Source: Qipengyuania sp. ABI-127-1 (GTDB taxonomy: Bacteria > Pseudomonadota > Alphaproteobacteria > Sphingomonadales > Sphingomonadaceae). From it: 64,000 nucleotides of DNA. Where the stretch lies: NCBI GenBank assembly GCA_022953095.1, contig JALJCR010000003.1:372001-436000 (forward strand), given 5' to 3'. The translations under genes were made by a program, and so were the position numbers. This document shows, piece by piece, positions 53,424 to 61,911 of this stretch (position 1 is the first letter of the stretch; the number at the start of each line of letters is the position of its first letter). The notes beneath the pieces are model-generated. The model searched no databases. It was not told where the DNA came from and saw only the letters and a program-made list of their open reading frames with translations.

Positions 53424-53683
53424 TATTACGGTCTGCCTTTCTACTCGCATGCGGTGCCGCGTTGCTCACCGCATGCAGCAACGAGACCCCGGCGGAGGAA
53501 ACGGAACAGGAAGCGGATCGCGATGCCAAGGGCGATGTGATCGGCGGTACGATCAGCGACGATATGATCCCGCTGGACCGGCTGCGTTCGCAGTCGCCGC
53601 CAGTGCGCGCGGCGCAGGATTCGCCCCAGTCCGAACCCGCCGCTGATTCGGATGACGGCGAGGCAACCGAACCGGAAACCTAA
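53420..53683 (+). CDS. Small predicted lipoprotein
   Basis: 87 residues from [22 protein letters not shown]. The lipobox LTAC ends at Cys20. The rest is short, hydrophilic and acidic ([29 protein letters not shown]), without a recognisable domain. Its ATG overlaps the lipB TGA, so it is translationally coupled to lipB, although GGAG is rather far upstream. It probably anchors to a membrane through the N-terminal lipid. Confidence 0.78.
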   Translation: MILRSAFLLACGAALLTACSNETPAEETEQEADRDAKGDVIGGTISDDMIPLDRLRSQSPPVRAAQDSPQSEPAADSDDGEATEPET

Positions 53684-54555
53684 TCCTCGCCGAGCAGCCG
53701 CCTGGCGCGTTCCAGGTCGCTGCGATCCACGCGCCGGTCGCCTACCGTAAGCATGGTCGCGCCGGGATTGGTCGAGAATGCCGAGACGATCTTGAGCGCT
53801 TCGGACATCTCGCTTTCGAGCGGTGCGAAGGCCGCGTTGATCCCGGGAAGCTGCGAAGGATGGATCGCCAACATGCCCGTGAAGCCATCCGCCCGCGCCG
53901 CCTCGGCGATACGGGCGCAGACATCGTCATCGCGTGTGTCGCGAAAGGGATGTTCGATCGCGCCGATGCCGCGGGCGTGGGCGACCAACAAGATCTGCGC
54001 GCGGGCATAGGCGAACCCATCGCTCCAGCGACCCGCCGGACCACGCAGGCGGCGCGCGCCGAGAGAATGGGCCAGCCCGACGGCGTCCCAAGTCAGTGCG
54101 GAAACCCGGGGGTGCAGTTCATCGGCAAGTCGCCCGATCGCCAGGGCGCTGGCGGGGGTCGATCCGAGTTCAGGCATAATGCGGGTAATGTTCGCCGCAA
54201 GGCCGCGGTGATCTTCGATTTCGTACAGGACCGAAGCCAGTTGACGGATATCGTCCGCGCCGCGGCACCGGCTCAGCACGATGCCATGCGGCGATCCCTC
54301 CATCGCGGCGTCGAGATCCGCGCGCCAGTCGGCGGTGTCCATGCCGCCGATCCTGGCCCAGCGCTGAAATCTGCGCGTGGCCAGAACCTGTTCGCGATGC
54401 GAGCGCAGCCAGTTGGCCGCCTCGATTCTGGCTCGTGCCTTCTGCGCCGGCGCGCCGGAGCGAGCGAGATCCAGAACGATTGCATCGGCCCCGGATCCGG
54501 CTATCGACTCGAGCGCCTCGCGCTTATCCGTCGGGACCAGGATCCACGAACGCAT
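53680..54555 (-). CDS. CitE-like (HpcH/HpaI fold) CoA-ester lyase paralogue with altered active site
   Basis: 291 residues from MRSWILVPTDKREALESI. The barrel pattern (PTDKRE, ADAIVLDLARSGAP, RIGGMDT, MLAIHPSQLPGIN) fits the CitE/MclA family. The usual acidic LDLEDxV is replaced by LDLARSG and the GAEDL segment by TWDAVG, so the metal-binding acids are lost. The conserved IHPSQ is retained. It is either a pseudoenzyme or has changed chemistry. Its stop overlaps that of the lipoprotein gene. OYE-like gene lies 31 bp upstream on the same strand. Confidence 0.82.
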   Translation of the reverse strand: MRSWILVPTDKREALESIAGSGADAIVLDLARSGAPAQKARARIEAANWLRSHREQVLATRRFQRWARIGGMDTADWRADLDAAMEGSPHGIVLSRCRGADDIRQLASVLYEIEDHRGLAANITRIMPELGSTPASALAIGRLADELHPRVSALTWDAVGLAHSLGARRLRGPAGRWSDGFAYARAQILLVAHARGIGAIEHPFRDTRDDDVCARIAEAARADGFTGMLAIHPSQLPGINAAFAPLESEMSEALKIVSAFSTNPGATMLTVGDRRVDRSDLERARRLLGED

Positions 54556-54586
54556 GACCGCCTCCAAATGATCGCCGCACGGCGAA

Positions 54587-55699
54587 TCACTCGGCGGCAG
54601 CTTGCTCTTGCGCAATTAGCACAGGGTAATCGACATACCCTTCGGGACCACGTCCATACCAGCTATGCGGCACGTTTTCATTAGGCGCTATCGCTGCGCC
54701 GAGGCGGAAGCGTTCCGGCAGGTCGGGATTGGAGATGAAATCCCGGCCCCAGCTAATCGCGTCGGCCCGGCCCGCCTCGATGTCGGCGACGGCGCCCTCG
54801 GGCGAATAGTCGCTGTTGAGGATGAGCGGTCCCGAATAGATCTGGCGGATGAGCGGGCTCTGTTTGGGAACCTCGGTGGCCCCGAACGTCCCGTCCGGTC
54901 CCGGCTCGCGCAGCTCGAGAAAGGCGATGCCGAGATCCTCGATCACCCTGGCTGCGGCGCCGAAGGTTGCTGCGGGATCGCTGTCGTCGCACCCTTGCGT
55001 TTCGCCATTGGGTGACAGACGAACGCCGACGCGGTCCGCACCCCAGACATCGACGAGCGCGGTGAGCACTTCCCGCAGGAAGCGGGTACGGTTTTCCGGG
55101 CTGCCGCCATATTCGTCGGTGCGCAGATTCGTGCTGTCGCGCAGGAACTGGTCCACCAGATAGCCATTCGCCCCGTGTAGCTGAACGCCGTCGAAGCCTG
55201 CCTTCTTGGCGTTTTCGGCAGCGTGGCGGTAGTCTTCGACGATCCGCCTGATGTCCTCGGTCGTCGCCTCGCGCGCCTGTTCGTAATCCTTGCGGCCCTC
55301 GAACGTGTGCGCATGACCCGGCGCGGTCGTCGCGCTGGCCGAAACCGGCGGATTGCCGCCGAGGAACAGCGGGTGGACGAGGCGACCCATATGCCACAGC
55401 TGGAGGACGATAAGCCCCCCTTCCTCGTGCACTGCATTGGTGACCAGTTTCCAGCCCTCGACCTGTTCTTCGCTCCAGATACCGGGCGCCGCAGGCCAGC
55501 CGAGACCCTCGACGCTGATGCCGGTCGCTTCCGAAATGATCAATCCGGCGCTCGCCCGCTGGCGATAGTAGGTCGCCATCATTTCGTTGGGGACCGAGCC
55601 GGGCTGGGTCGAGCGACCGCGCGTGAGCGGTGCCATGAAAACGCGGTTTCTGGCTTCGAGTGCGCCCATGGTGAGCGGCTGGAACAGGGTATCGTGCAT
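54587..55699 (-). CDS. Old Yellow Enzyme-type FMN alkene reductase
   Basis: 370 residues from MHDTLFQPLTMGALEARNRV with AAGGA about 10 nt upstream. Family motifs: QLWHMGRLVHP (near residue 100) and GVQLHGANGYLVDQFLRDST and NLRTDEYGGSPENRTRF (about 170-210), the FMN- and substrate-binding sites. NADPH-dependent reduction of activated alkenes. Its position upstream of the CitE-like gene suggests possible cotranscription, but the roles do not obviously connect. Confidence 0.96.
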   Translation of the reverse strand: MHDTLFQPLTMGALEARNRVFMAPLTRGRSTQPGSVPNEMMATYYRQRASAGLIISEATGISVEGLGWPAAPGIWSEEQVEGWKLVTNAVHEEGGLIVLQLWHMGRLVHPLFLGGNPPVSASATTAPGHAHTFEGRKDYEQAREATTEDIRRIVEDYRHAAENAKKAGFDGVQLHGANGYLVDQFLRDSTNLRTDEYGGSPENRTRFLREVLTALVDVWGADRVGVRLSPNGETQGCDDSDPAATFGAAARVIEDLGIAFLELREPGPDGTFGATEVPKQSPLIRQIYSGPLILNSDYSPEGAVADIEAGRADAISWGRDFISNPDLPERFRLGAAIAPNENVPHSWYGRGPEGYVDYPVLIAQEQAAAE

Positions 55700-55754
55700 G
55701 CGGGGACAAATCCTTTTTGCTGGCGCGACTTGGCCCTTGAGCTAAGGGCGGCCC

Positions 55755-56663
55755 ATGAGCAGCGCAACCATGCCACCGGACAAGAATGGCTTTCAGGCAA
55801 GTGCGTGGCACTTTGTCGCGCTGATCGCTGGAAACGTTGCGCTTGCGCTGGGGCCTTGGCTGGTGCGCCTGTCGGATAGCGGGCCGGTTTCGGCCGCCTT
55901 CTGGCGCCTGTTGCTGCCCGTTCCGATCCTGGCGTTCCTGGCGTGGCGTGCGCGGTCACCCGGCCCGCTCGACCGCAGGCTGGCGCTTCTGTGCTTGATG
56001 GGCGGCGCCTTTTTCGCCCTTGATCTGGCTAGCTGGCACGTAGGTATCGAACAGACCCGGCTGGCGAATGCGACGCTGTTCGGCAATTCCGGCGGGGTTA
56101 TCCTGATGATCTGGGGCCTGATCGCGGCGCGCAGGGCGCCCACGGGGAAAGAAGGCGCCGGGGTGCTGGCGGCGCTGATCGGGGCGGCGATTCTGCTTGG
56201 CCGCAGCCTGGAGATTTCGGCCGCTACTTTTGTCGGAGACCTGTTCTGCCTGGCGGCGGGCGTGTTCTATGCCTTCTACCTCCTGCCCGCGCAGCGTGCC
56301 CGGGCAGTGCTTGGGCCATGGACGGTTTTGCTGCTGGTCAGCCTCGCGGCTGCGCCATTGCTCCTCGGCATGGCGCTCGCTGCGGGGGAACCTATCCTGC
56401 CGGGCGAGGCCGGTTGGACGCCGCTGGTGACCCTTGCCGTCAGCAGCCAGGTGGTCGGGCAGGGCCTGCTGGTTTTCTCGCTGCGTCATTTCCCGCCGCT
56501 CATCATCGGCATGGCCTTGCTGACACAGCCTGCCCTCGCGGCGCTTGTCGGCTGGCTGGCGTTCGGCGAAATGCTCGTCCCGCTCGACATTTTGGGTATG
56601 GTTCTGGTCGGCGCGGCGCTCGTCTTGGCGCGGGCGCCAGGCCGGGGCGGTCGGGTGCGCTAA
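55755..56663 (+). CDS. DMT superfamily (EamA) transporter
   Basis: 302 residues, ten membrane helices in two EamA halves: AFWRLLLPVPILAFLAWRAR, GIEQTRLANATLFGNSGGVI, and the second half with SSQVVGQGLLVFSLRHFPP and ALLTQPALAALVGWLAFGEML. Drug/metabolite efflux; substrate unknown. An AAGGG ribosome-binding site precedes the ATG. It is divergent from the OYE gene and 4 bp from the convergent DUF2254 gene. Confidence 0.92.
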   Translation: MSSATMPPDKNGFQASAWHFVALIAGNVALALGPWLVRLSDSGPVSAAFWRLLLPVPILAFLAWRARSPGPLDRRLALLCLMGGAFFALDLASWHVGIEQTRLANATLFGNSGGVILMIWGLIAARRAPTGKEGAGVLAALIGAAILLGRSLEISAATFVGDLFCLAAGVFYAFYLLPAQRARAVLGPWTVLLLVSLAAAPLLLGMALAAGEPILPGEAGWTPLVTLAVSSQVVGQGLLVFSLRHFPPLIIGMALLTQPALAALVGWLAFGEMLVPLDILGMVLVGAALVLARAPGRGGRVR

Positions 56664-56667
56664 GCCA

Positions 56668-57984
56668 TCACCAGAAGGACTGGTTGAACTGGGCCACATG
56701 GGTCTCGAACCGCTCGAGATCCGGGCCGACGAGGATCAGACGCGCCTGTTGCGCCAGGTGCTCCGCTTCTTTCTTGAGCAGACCCTGCCGCCGTTCGTCC
56801 TTGATCGGCACTGCCGTGTTGGCGAGCGTGTCGAGCATCACTTCCGCAGCGATCGGCGAACTGGCCACGGCACTGCGGATCGCCCCGAACCCGCGCTTCA
56901 CATAGTGATCGAAATCGTCCGGGACGGGAATGACGGGGCAATCATCCCTATCTTCGCCGCAAATATCCTTGCGCAAATCGCGTCGGCCGATCTCCGCCGT
57001 CGCGGCGCCAAGCCAATGGAGCGCGGTGATGGCCGTGAAGGGGTCGTTGATGCCGGGCGACAAGGCGCGCAAACCGATCTCGACCAGTTCGTCGATAAGA
57101 AACTGTGGGTCCTGTTCGGGCGTGCGTGTCGAACCGAGCGTGAAGCAATCGCGCACGCGCTCCTCGATACATTCGGGCTCGCAGCCCTCTATGTCCATGA
57201 AAGGCACATCGCGGTGCACGAAATCGCCGGTGCGCACGCGGAGCGAAAAGGTGCAGCCACAGTCGCGGGCGATCTTCGCCAGTTCCTCGAAGTCGATCAG
57301 TTGGACATAACCGGTTCCCCAGGCAGTGATCGGCTTGCCGGCAACGGACTCGACGGCATCGCCGAAGGTGTCCTCGACCGGATAGGTTTCGCGGATTGCC
57401 TCCAGCAGGCGTTCGCCGATGCCCTTGAGCACCTTGTTGATGCGGATACTCGAGGGAATATGGTTGAGAAAGAAGACCAGCACGGCCACGCACAGGCCCA
57501 TGAGAATATAGGCAACCAAGAGCGAGAGCTGCGGGGTAAAACCGGGCAGGGCCGTGGCTGCGGCATCCGCGCCGGTCGCCGCGGTCTCGTCCTCCGCCCG
57601 AACGGCGCGCAGCACGATGATCGCATAGACAAAGCTGCCGATGAAGGTCGCGAGGCTGAGCTGGTTGCCGCGATCCTCCATGAAATTGGTCAGCAGGCGT
57701 GGCCCGTAATTGCCGCTGGCATAGGCGACCGCGGCAATGGTGATCGAGAACACTGTCGACGCGACCCCGATCATGCTGCCTGCCATGACGGTAAGCATAT
57801 CGGCTGCGCCCTTGGGGCGGGCGGGCACGATCCAGTCCACGTCGTTCAGAAACTCTGCGAAACCGGCCCGATCGACCGCCACCATCGCAAACGCCAGCGC
57901 CGCCGCAACGAGCGAGAACAGCGCCGGATAGAACCAGTAATTCGCGTTTAGCCGTGCCCAGAAAAAACGTATGTCGGCGGTCAA
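56668..57984 (-). CDS. DUF2254 membrane protein
   Basis: 438 residues from a TTG start (TTG ACC GCC GAC) with AGGGGA about 8 nt upstream; no usable ATG lies earlier. Four membrane helices in the N-terminal part (about 17-37, 60-88, 104-128, 148-172), then a soluble C-terminal domain containing GLRALSPGINDPFTAITALHWL, the main family motif. DUF2254 members have no established function. The C-terminus has a possible metal- or ligand-binding set of cysteines and histidines. Confidence 0.86.
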   Translation of the reverse strand: MTADIRFFWARLNANYWFYPALFSLVAAALAFAMVAVDRAGFAEFLNDVDWIVPARPKGAADMLTVMAGSMIGVASTVFSITIAAVAYASGNYGPRLLTNFMEDRGNQLSLATFIGSFVYAIIVLRAVRAEDETAATGADAAATALPGFTPQLSLLVAYILMGLCVAVLVFFLNHIPSSIRINKVLKGIGERLLEAIRETYPVEDTFGDAVESVAGKPITAWGTGYVQLIDFEELAKIARDCGCTFSLRVRTGDFVHRDVPFMDIEGCEPECIEERVRDCFTLGSTRTPEQDPQFLIDELVEIGLRALSPGINDPFTAITALHWLGAATAEIGRRDLRKDICGEDRDDCPVIPVPDDFDHYVKRGFGAIRSAVASSPIAAEVMLDTLANTAVPIKDERRQGLLKKEAEHLAQQARLILVGPDLERFETHVAQFNQSFW

Positions 57985-58043
57985 GCGGGCATCCCCTGCC
58001 AGTTGCGGTCAGGGGATGAACGCGCGAATCGCAATTGGGTGCC

Positions 58044-60176
58044 TCACTCCGCTCCGCTGCCGATTTCGCGGTTGAGATAGGCGAGTAGCAGCGCGGCGCG
58101 CTTGGCGTCCTCCTCGTGGTCCGAACCGACCGAATGCCCGCCCTCGCGATATTCGTGATAGTAGAAGGTCTGGCCGAAGGCCTCGTGCTTGGCCGCCGCC
58201 TTGCGCGCGTGGCCGGGATGTACCCGGTCGTCGAGCGTCGAGAGGTAATAGAAGGCGGCGGGGACATCGGGGCCGTCGCGCATGTTCTGATAGGGAGACC
58301 AGGCGCGCATGAAGGCCCAGTCCGCAGGCACATCCGGGTTGCCGTATTCGGCCATCCACGATGCACCCGCGAGCAGCTTGTTATAGCGCTTCATGTCGAT
58401 CAGCGGGCTGCCCGAAATGATCGCGCCGTAAAGGTCGGGCCGCTGGTTGGCGACCGCGCCTACCAGAACGCCGCCATTCGACCGGCCCGAAGCGGCGATG
58501 CGGCCGGGATCGGCGAGGCGGCTGGCCACGAGGTCGTCGGCCACGGCATGGAAATCGTCGAAACTGTTCTGGCGTTTCTCGCGCAGCGCATCCTCGTGCC
58601 AGCGCGGACCGTATTCCCCACCGCCGCGGATATTGGCGAGCACATAGGCATTGCCGCTTGTCACCCAAAACAGGCCCAGCGGACCGCTGCGATAGGGCTC
58701 GGCGGTAAGATATTTGGGCGTCTGCGCGGCGCGGAACCCGCCATAGGCGTGGATCAGCGTGGGCAGCGGGCCTTCGGCGCCCTTGGGCCGGACGAGGTAA
58801 TAGGGGACCTTGGTCCCGTCCTTCGAGGTCGCGAATTTCTGTTCGAAGGTAAACTTGTCCGCATCGAACTGCGCCGGTTCGCTGGCGATGGCGAGGGGTT
58901 CGCCCTCGCTCGGCACCGCCCACAGCGTCGGCGGGGTCAGCATGTTTTCGACTGTGACGAAGGCGGTATCGCCCTCGCCGCTGGTCTCGGCGATCTGGAC
59001 CGTGCTGTTGGCGGGCAGGTCCATGGCGCGCGCGGCCCAGCCCTCGGTTCCCGGGGTCAGCGCGATCAGCTTGCCCGAGACATCGTCGAGCACCTTGACC
59101 CAGAGTTTGTTTTCGGATGCGGCGACTTCTTCGACGGCCTGTGTCTCGCTCGGGCGGAAAACGACGACAGGATCGGGATCGGAACCGCGCAACACGTCTT
59201 CCAGCGACCATGCGAGCAGGGTGCCAGGCTGTGCGACACCGCGCGAGGTTTCGAAGGCGGAATTGAGCTTGGCGATCACCTGACCGCCGAGAACCGCTTC
59301 GAATTCGGCGTCCTCGGGCAAGGGCAGCGGTACGAGCGTGCCATCCTCGCGCGCGAGGCTGTACTGGCTCGTCCAGAAGCTCGGCCCCCGGCGCACGAAG
59401 CGCCAGCGGGTGTCGCCGTCGAGGATCGAAAAACCGTTCATGCTGATGTCGGACTGTTCGCCTTCGGCGATCTGGCGTGCCTCGGCGAATTCGGTGCCGC
59501 GCTGCCACAGCTTCACGAGCCGCGGATAGCCGGAGTCGGTCAGCGAGCCTTCTCCCTCGTCGGTGCCGACGAATAGCGTGTCACGATCGAACCAGGCGAC
59601 GTTGGACTTAGCCTCGGGCAGGGTAAAGCCACCCTCGACAAAGGCGCCTGTCGTGACGTCGAATTCGCGCACCACATCGGCATCGGTTCCGCCGGGGCTG
59701 AGCGAGATCAGGCAGCGGGTGTATTCGGGCGCGAGGCAGTCTGCACCGTGCCAGATCCAGCTTTCGCCTTCTTCCTCTCCCAACCGATCGACATCGATCA
59801 GCACGCGCCATTCGGGCGCGCCGACCATGTAGCTATCGAGGCTGGCAATACGCCACAGCCCGCGCGGATTGTTCGCATCGCGCCACAGATTTGTAACCTG
59901 GTCGCCCATGATCGCATCGGGCATGGCAATCTGGCGCGTATCGTCGAGGATCTGCTTCGCCCAAGCCTTGGCCAGCGGATATTCGGGCCGCGCGGTCAGC
60001 ACGGCTTCGGTATCGGCGTTCCACTGATCGACCTTGGCCAGCGCGCGCTCACCCTGAATTTCCTCGAGCCAGATATACGGGTCGTCCGCATCGGTTTCCT
60101 GCGCGGCGAGGGGTGTGGCGGTGAAGGCAAGCGCGGTGGCGAGCGCGAAGCGTGCGACGGGCGTGGTCTGTGTCAT
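58044..60176 (-). CDS. Exported prolyl oligopeptidase (S9A)
   Basis: 710 residues from MTQTTPVARFALATALAFTATP; signal peptide ends near LAAQE (residue 25). The beta-propeller domain (about 70-430) precedes the alpha/beta-hydrolase domain, with ASGRSNGG (catalytic Ser near 543), DDRVHPGHARK (Asp near 634) and EGGHSVGSDHEED (His near 672). The enzyme cleaves prolyl bonds in peptides. ANIRGGGEYGPRWHE is the family oxyanion block. An upstream ATG could extend it, but the extension contains palindromic repeat sequence and reads as non-coding. Confidence 0.93.
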   Translation of the reverse strand: MTQTTPVARFALATALAFTATPLAAQETDADDPYIWLEEIQGERALAKVDQWNADTEAVLTARPEYPLAKAWAKQILDDTRQIAMPDAIMGDQVTNLWRDANNPRGLWRIASLDSYMVGAPEWRVLIDVDRLGEEEGESWIWHGADCLAPEYTRCLISLSPGGTDADVVREFDVTTGAFVEGGFTLPEAKSNVAWFDRDTLFVGTDEGEGSLTDSGYPRLVKLWQRGTEFAEARQIAEGEQSDISMNGFSILDGDTRWRFVRRGPSFWTSQYSLAREDGTLVPLPLPEDAEFEAVLGGQVIAKLNSAFETSRGVAQPGTLLAWSLEDVLRGSDPDPVVVFRPSETQAVEEVAASENKLWVKVLDDVSGKLIALTPGTEGWAARAMDLPANSTVQIAETSGEGDTAFVTVENMLTPPTLWAVPSEGEPLAIASEPAQFDADKFTFEQKFATSKDGTKVPYYLVRPKGAEGPLPTLIHAYGGFRAAQTPKYLTAEPYRSGPLGLFWVTSGNAYVLANIRGGGEYGPRWHEDALREKRQNSFDDFHAVADDLVASRLADPGRIAASGRSNGGVLVGAVANQRPDLYGAIISGSPLIDMKRYNKLLAGASWMAEYGNPDVPADWAFMRAWSPYQNMRDGPDVPAAFYYLSTLDDRVHPGHARKAAAKHEAFGQTFYYHEYREGGHSVGSDHEEDAKRAALLLAYLNREIGSGAE

Positions 60177-60260
60177 GCCGGGTGGTGTATTTGTGCGGCG
60201 GGAGAGGGGCAAGCGGGTAATGCACATTCGGAAACCAGTGCCGAAGGCGCGGCTGCCGGG

Positions 60261-60296
60261 CTGGATTGCCGCGTCGCTTTGCTCCTCGCAATGACG
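60261..60296 (+). repeat. Palindromic repeat copy A
   Basis: A 36-bp unit beginning CTGGATTGCCGCGTCGC and ending CTCGCAATGACG. It matches copy C (60695-60730) at all but about 3 positions and is the inverse of copies B and D. It lies 84 bp before the start of the peptidase gene. Confidence 0.85.
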
Positions 60297-60348
60297 AGGA
60301 GGCGGGAAAGGCGCCAAGACGGAAAGAAGATCAGTCAAGCAGCCCCTT

Positions 60349-60380
60349 GTCATTGCGAGCCGCAGGCGAAGCAATCCAGA
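60349..60380 (-). repeat. Palindromic repeat copy B (inverted)
   Basis: GTCATTGCGAGCCGCAGG ... GAAGCAATCCAG, the reverse orientation of copy A. It ends 5 bp before the GIY-YIG stop codon at 60386. A and B can pair into one hairpin of about 120 bp. Confidence 0.85.
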
Positions 60381-60385
60381 GGCCG

Positions 60386-60685
60386 TCAGTCGCAAATCTC
60401 GGCAAACAGGTCCCGCCATTGCGGATTGTGCTGTTCGATCAAGGCGAGCTTCTTCTTCCGCGATCCGCCCTTCAACTGTTTCTCCCGCAGAATCGCGCTT
60501 TCCATATCGCCGTGCATTTCGAACCAGACGAGCAGCTTGCAGCCATAGCGCTTGGTAAAGCCATCGATCAGACTTTCGCGATACTGGTAGGCGCGCTGCG
60601 GAAGGTTTGAGGTCACGCCGACATAGATCGTGCCGTTTCGCTTACTGGCTATGATGTAGACGGCGGGTCCGACAGTGCGGGACAT
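60386..60685 (-). CDS. GIY-YIG domain single-domain nuclease
   Basis: 99 residues. The family core is AVYIIASKRNGTIYVGVTSN (GIY as VYI, YIG as YVG; residues 8-27) with catalytic Arg in NLPQRAYQYRE and Glu in ESAILREKQLKGG (about 62-74), all of the GIY-YIG active-site type, followed by a lysine-rich tail. Proteins of this kind are stand-alone endonuclease-like of unknown physiological target. Only 5 bp and 9 bp separate the gene from flanking repeats B and C. Its promoter must lie inside the repeat or read through from outside. Confidence 0.92.
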   Translation of the reverse strand: MSRTVGPAVYIIASKRNGTIYVGVTSNLPQRAYQYRESLIDGFTKRYGCKLLVWFEMHGDMESAILREKQLKGGSRKKKLALIEQHNPQWRDLFAEICD

Positions 60686-60694
60686 CGGATCGGA

Positions 60695-60730
60695 CTGGAT
60701 TGCCGCGTTGCTGCGCTCCTCGCAATGACG
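60695..60730 (+). repeat. Palindromic repeat copy C
   Basis: Same direction as copy A: CTGGATTGCCGCGTTGC ... CTCGCAATGACG. It is 9 bp upstream of the GIY-YIG ATG. Confidence 0.85.
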
Positions 60731-60788
60731 AAGGCAGGAAAATGGTCCGCAGCCGACCTAACTCGCCAGGGCCAGCGCGATCCCCTCC

Positions 60789-60820
60789 GTCATTGCGAGC
60801 CGCAGGCGAAACAATCCGGA
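60789..60820 (-). repeat. Palindromic repeat copy D (inverted)
   Basis: GTCATTGCGAGCCGCAGG ... GAAACAATCCGG. It is nearly identical to copy B (few changes) and is 16 bp after the nadA stop at 60837. C and D form the second hairpin-capable pair. Confidence 0.85.
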
Positions 60821-60836
60821 GCTGTCCAGCGAAAGG

Positions 60837-61823
60837 CTATACCCGCCCCAGATCGCCCTTGCCGATCGTGCCGCTGGCCATTTCCAGCATGCGGTCGAGG
60901 CTCTGCTTGGCTTTCAGGCGCAGGCCTTCCTCGATCTCGATGCGCGGTTCCAGATCGCGCAGGCAGGCGTACATCTTCTCCATCGTGTTGAGCGCCATAT
61001 AGGGGCAGATGTTGCAGCTACAGTTGCCGTCCGCGCCGGGCGCGCCGATGAAGGTCTTTTCGGGCAGCGCCTTTTCCATCTGGTGGATAATGTGCGGCTC
61101 GGTCGCCACGATCAGCGTGTCGCCTTCGAAGGTCTTGGCGAATTGCAAAATGCCGCTGGTCGAGCCGACATAGTCGGCGTGGTCGATAATCGTCGGCGGG
61201 CATTCGGGGTGCGCGGCAACCGGCGCATCGGGGTGCTGTGCCTTCAGCTTGAGCAGCTCGGTTTCGCTGAACGCCTCGTGGACGATGCACACGCCCGGCC
61301 ACAGCAGCATTTCGCGATTGAACTTGCGGCTCATATAGCCGCCCAGATGCCGATCCGGGCCGAAGATGATCTTCTGGTCTTCGGGGATCTGGCTGATGAT
61401 CGTCTCCGCGCTGGAGCTGGTGACGATGACGTCGGAGAGCGCCTTAACCTCGGTCGAGCAATTGATGTAGGTCAGCGCGATGTGATCGGGATGCGCTTCG
61501 CGGAACGCCTTGAATTTCTCGGGCGGGCAACTGTCTTCGAGGCTGCAACCGGCATCCATATCGGGCAGGACGACGATCTTTTCCGGAGAAAGGATCTTGG
61601 CCGTATCGGCCATGAACTTCACGCCGCAGAACACGATCACATCGGCATCGGTTTCGGCCGCCTTGCGGGACAGTTCGAGGCTGTCGCCGACGAAATCGGC
61701 GATATCCTGAATGTCGGCCGTCTGGTAGTAATGCGCGAGGATGATCGCGTTCTTTTCCTTACGCAGGCGGTTGATTTCGGCGAGGAGATCGGTGCCGGTC
61801 GGCAGGCTGGTTTCGGCAGTCAT
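60837..61823 (-). CDS. nadA: Quinolinate synthase A
   Basis: 328 residues from MTAETSLPTGTDLL. NadA condenses iminoaspartate with dihydroxyacetone phosphate, in de novo NAD synthesis, using a [4Fe-4S] cluster. Three cluster cysteines can be assigned: FCGVKF, LWPGVCIVHEA and NCSCNICPYM. NAIILAHYYQTADIQDIADF (about 26-45) is the NadA opening. nadB and nadC are not adjacent. It is separated from the repeats by only 16 bp. Confidence 0.98.
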   Translation of the reverse strand: MTAETSLPTGTDLLAEINRLRKEKNAIILAHYYQTADIQDIADFVGDSLELSRKAAETDADVIVFCGVKFMADTAKILSPEKIVVLPDMDAGCSLEDSCPPEKFKAFREAHPDHIALTYINCSTEVKALSDVIVTSSSAETIISQIPEDQKIIFGPDRHLGGYMSRKFNREMLLWPGVCIVHEAFSETELLKLKAQHPDAPVAAHPECPPTIIDHADYVGSTSGILQFAKTFEGDTLIVATEPHIIHQMEKALPEKTFIGAPGADGNCSCNICPYMALNTMEKMYACLRDLEPRIEIEEGLRLKAKQSLDRMLEMASGTIGKGDLGRV

Positions 61824-61911
61824 TGAATATCCCGTTGGATGCGTGTGAGGCGCTTATAGCTGCAACGGACGCGATGGCGAGTGCGTTCCGGGCAAGCGCG
61901 TTTGCATCCTG

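Noticed and set aside
60177..60260. N-terminal extension of the prolyl oligopeptidase frame to 60419
   Set aside because: The extension runs through palindromic repeat copies and lacks a signal-peptide start; the ATG at 60176 gives a normal signal peptide.
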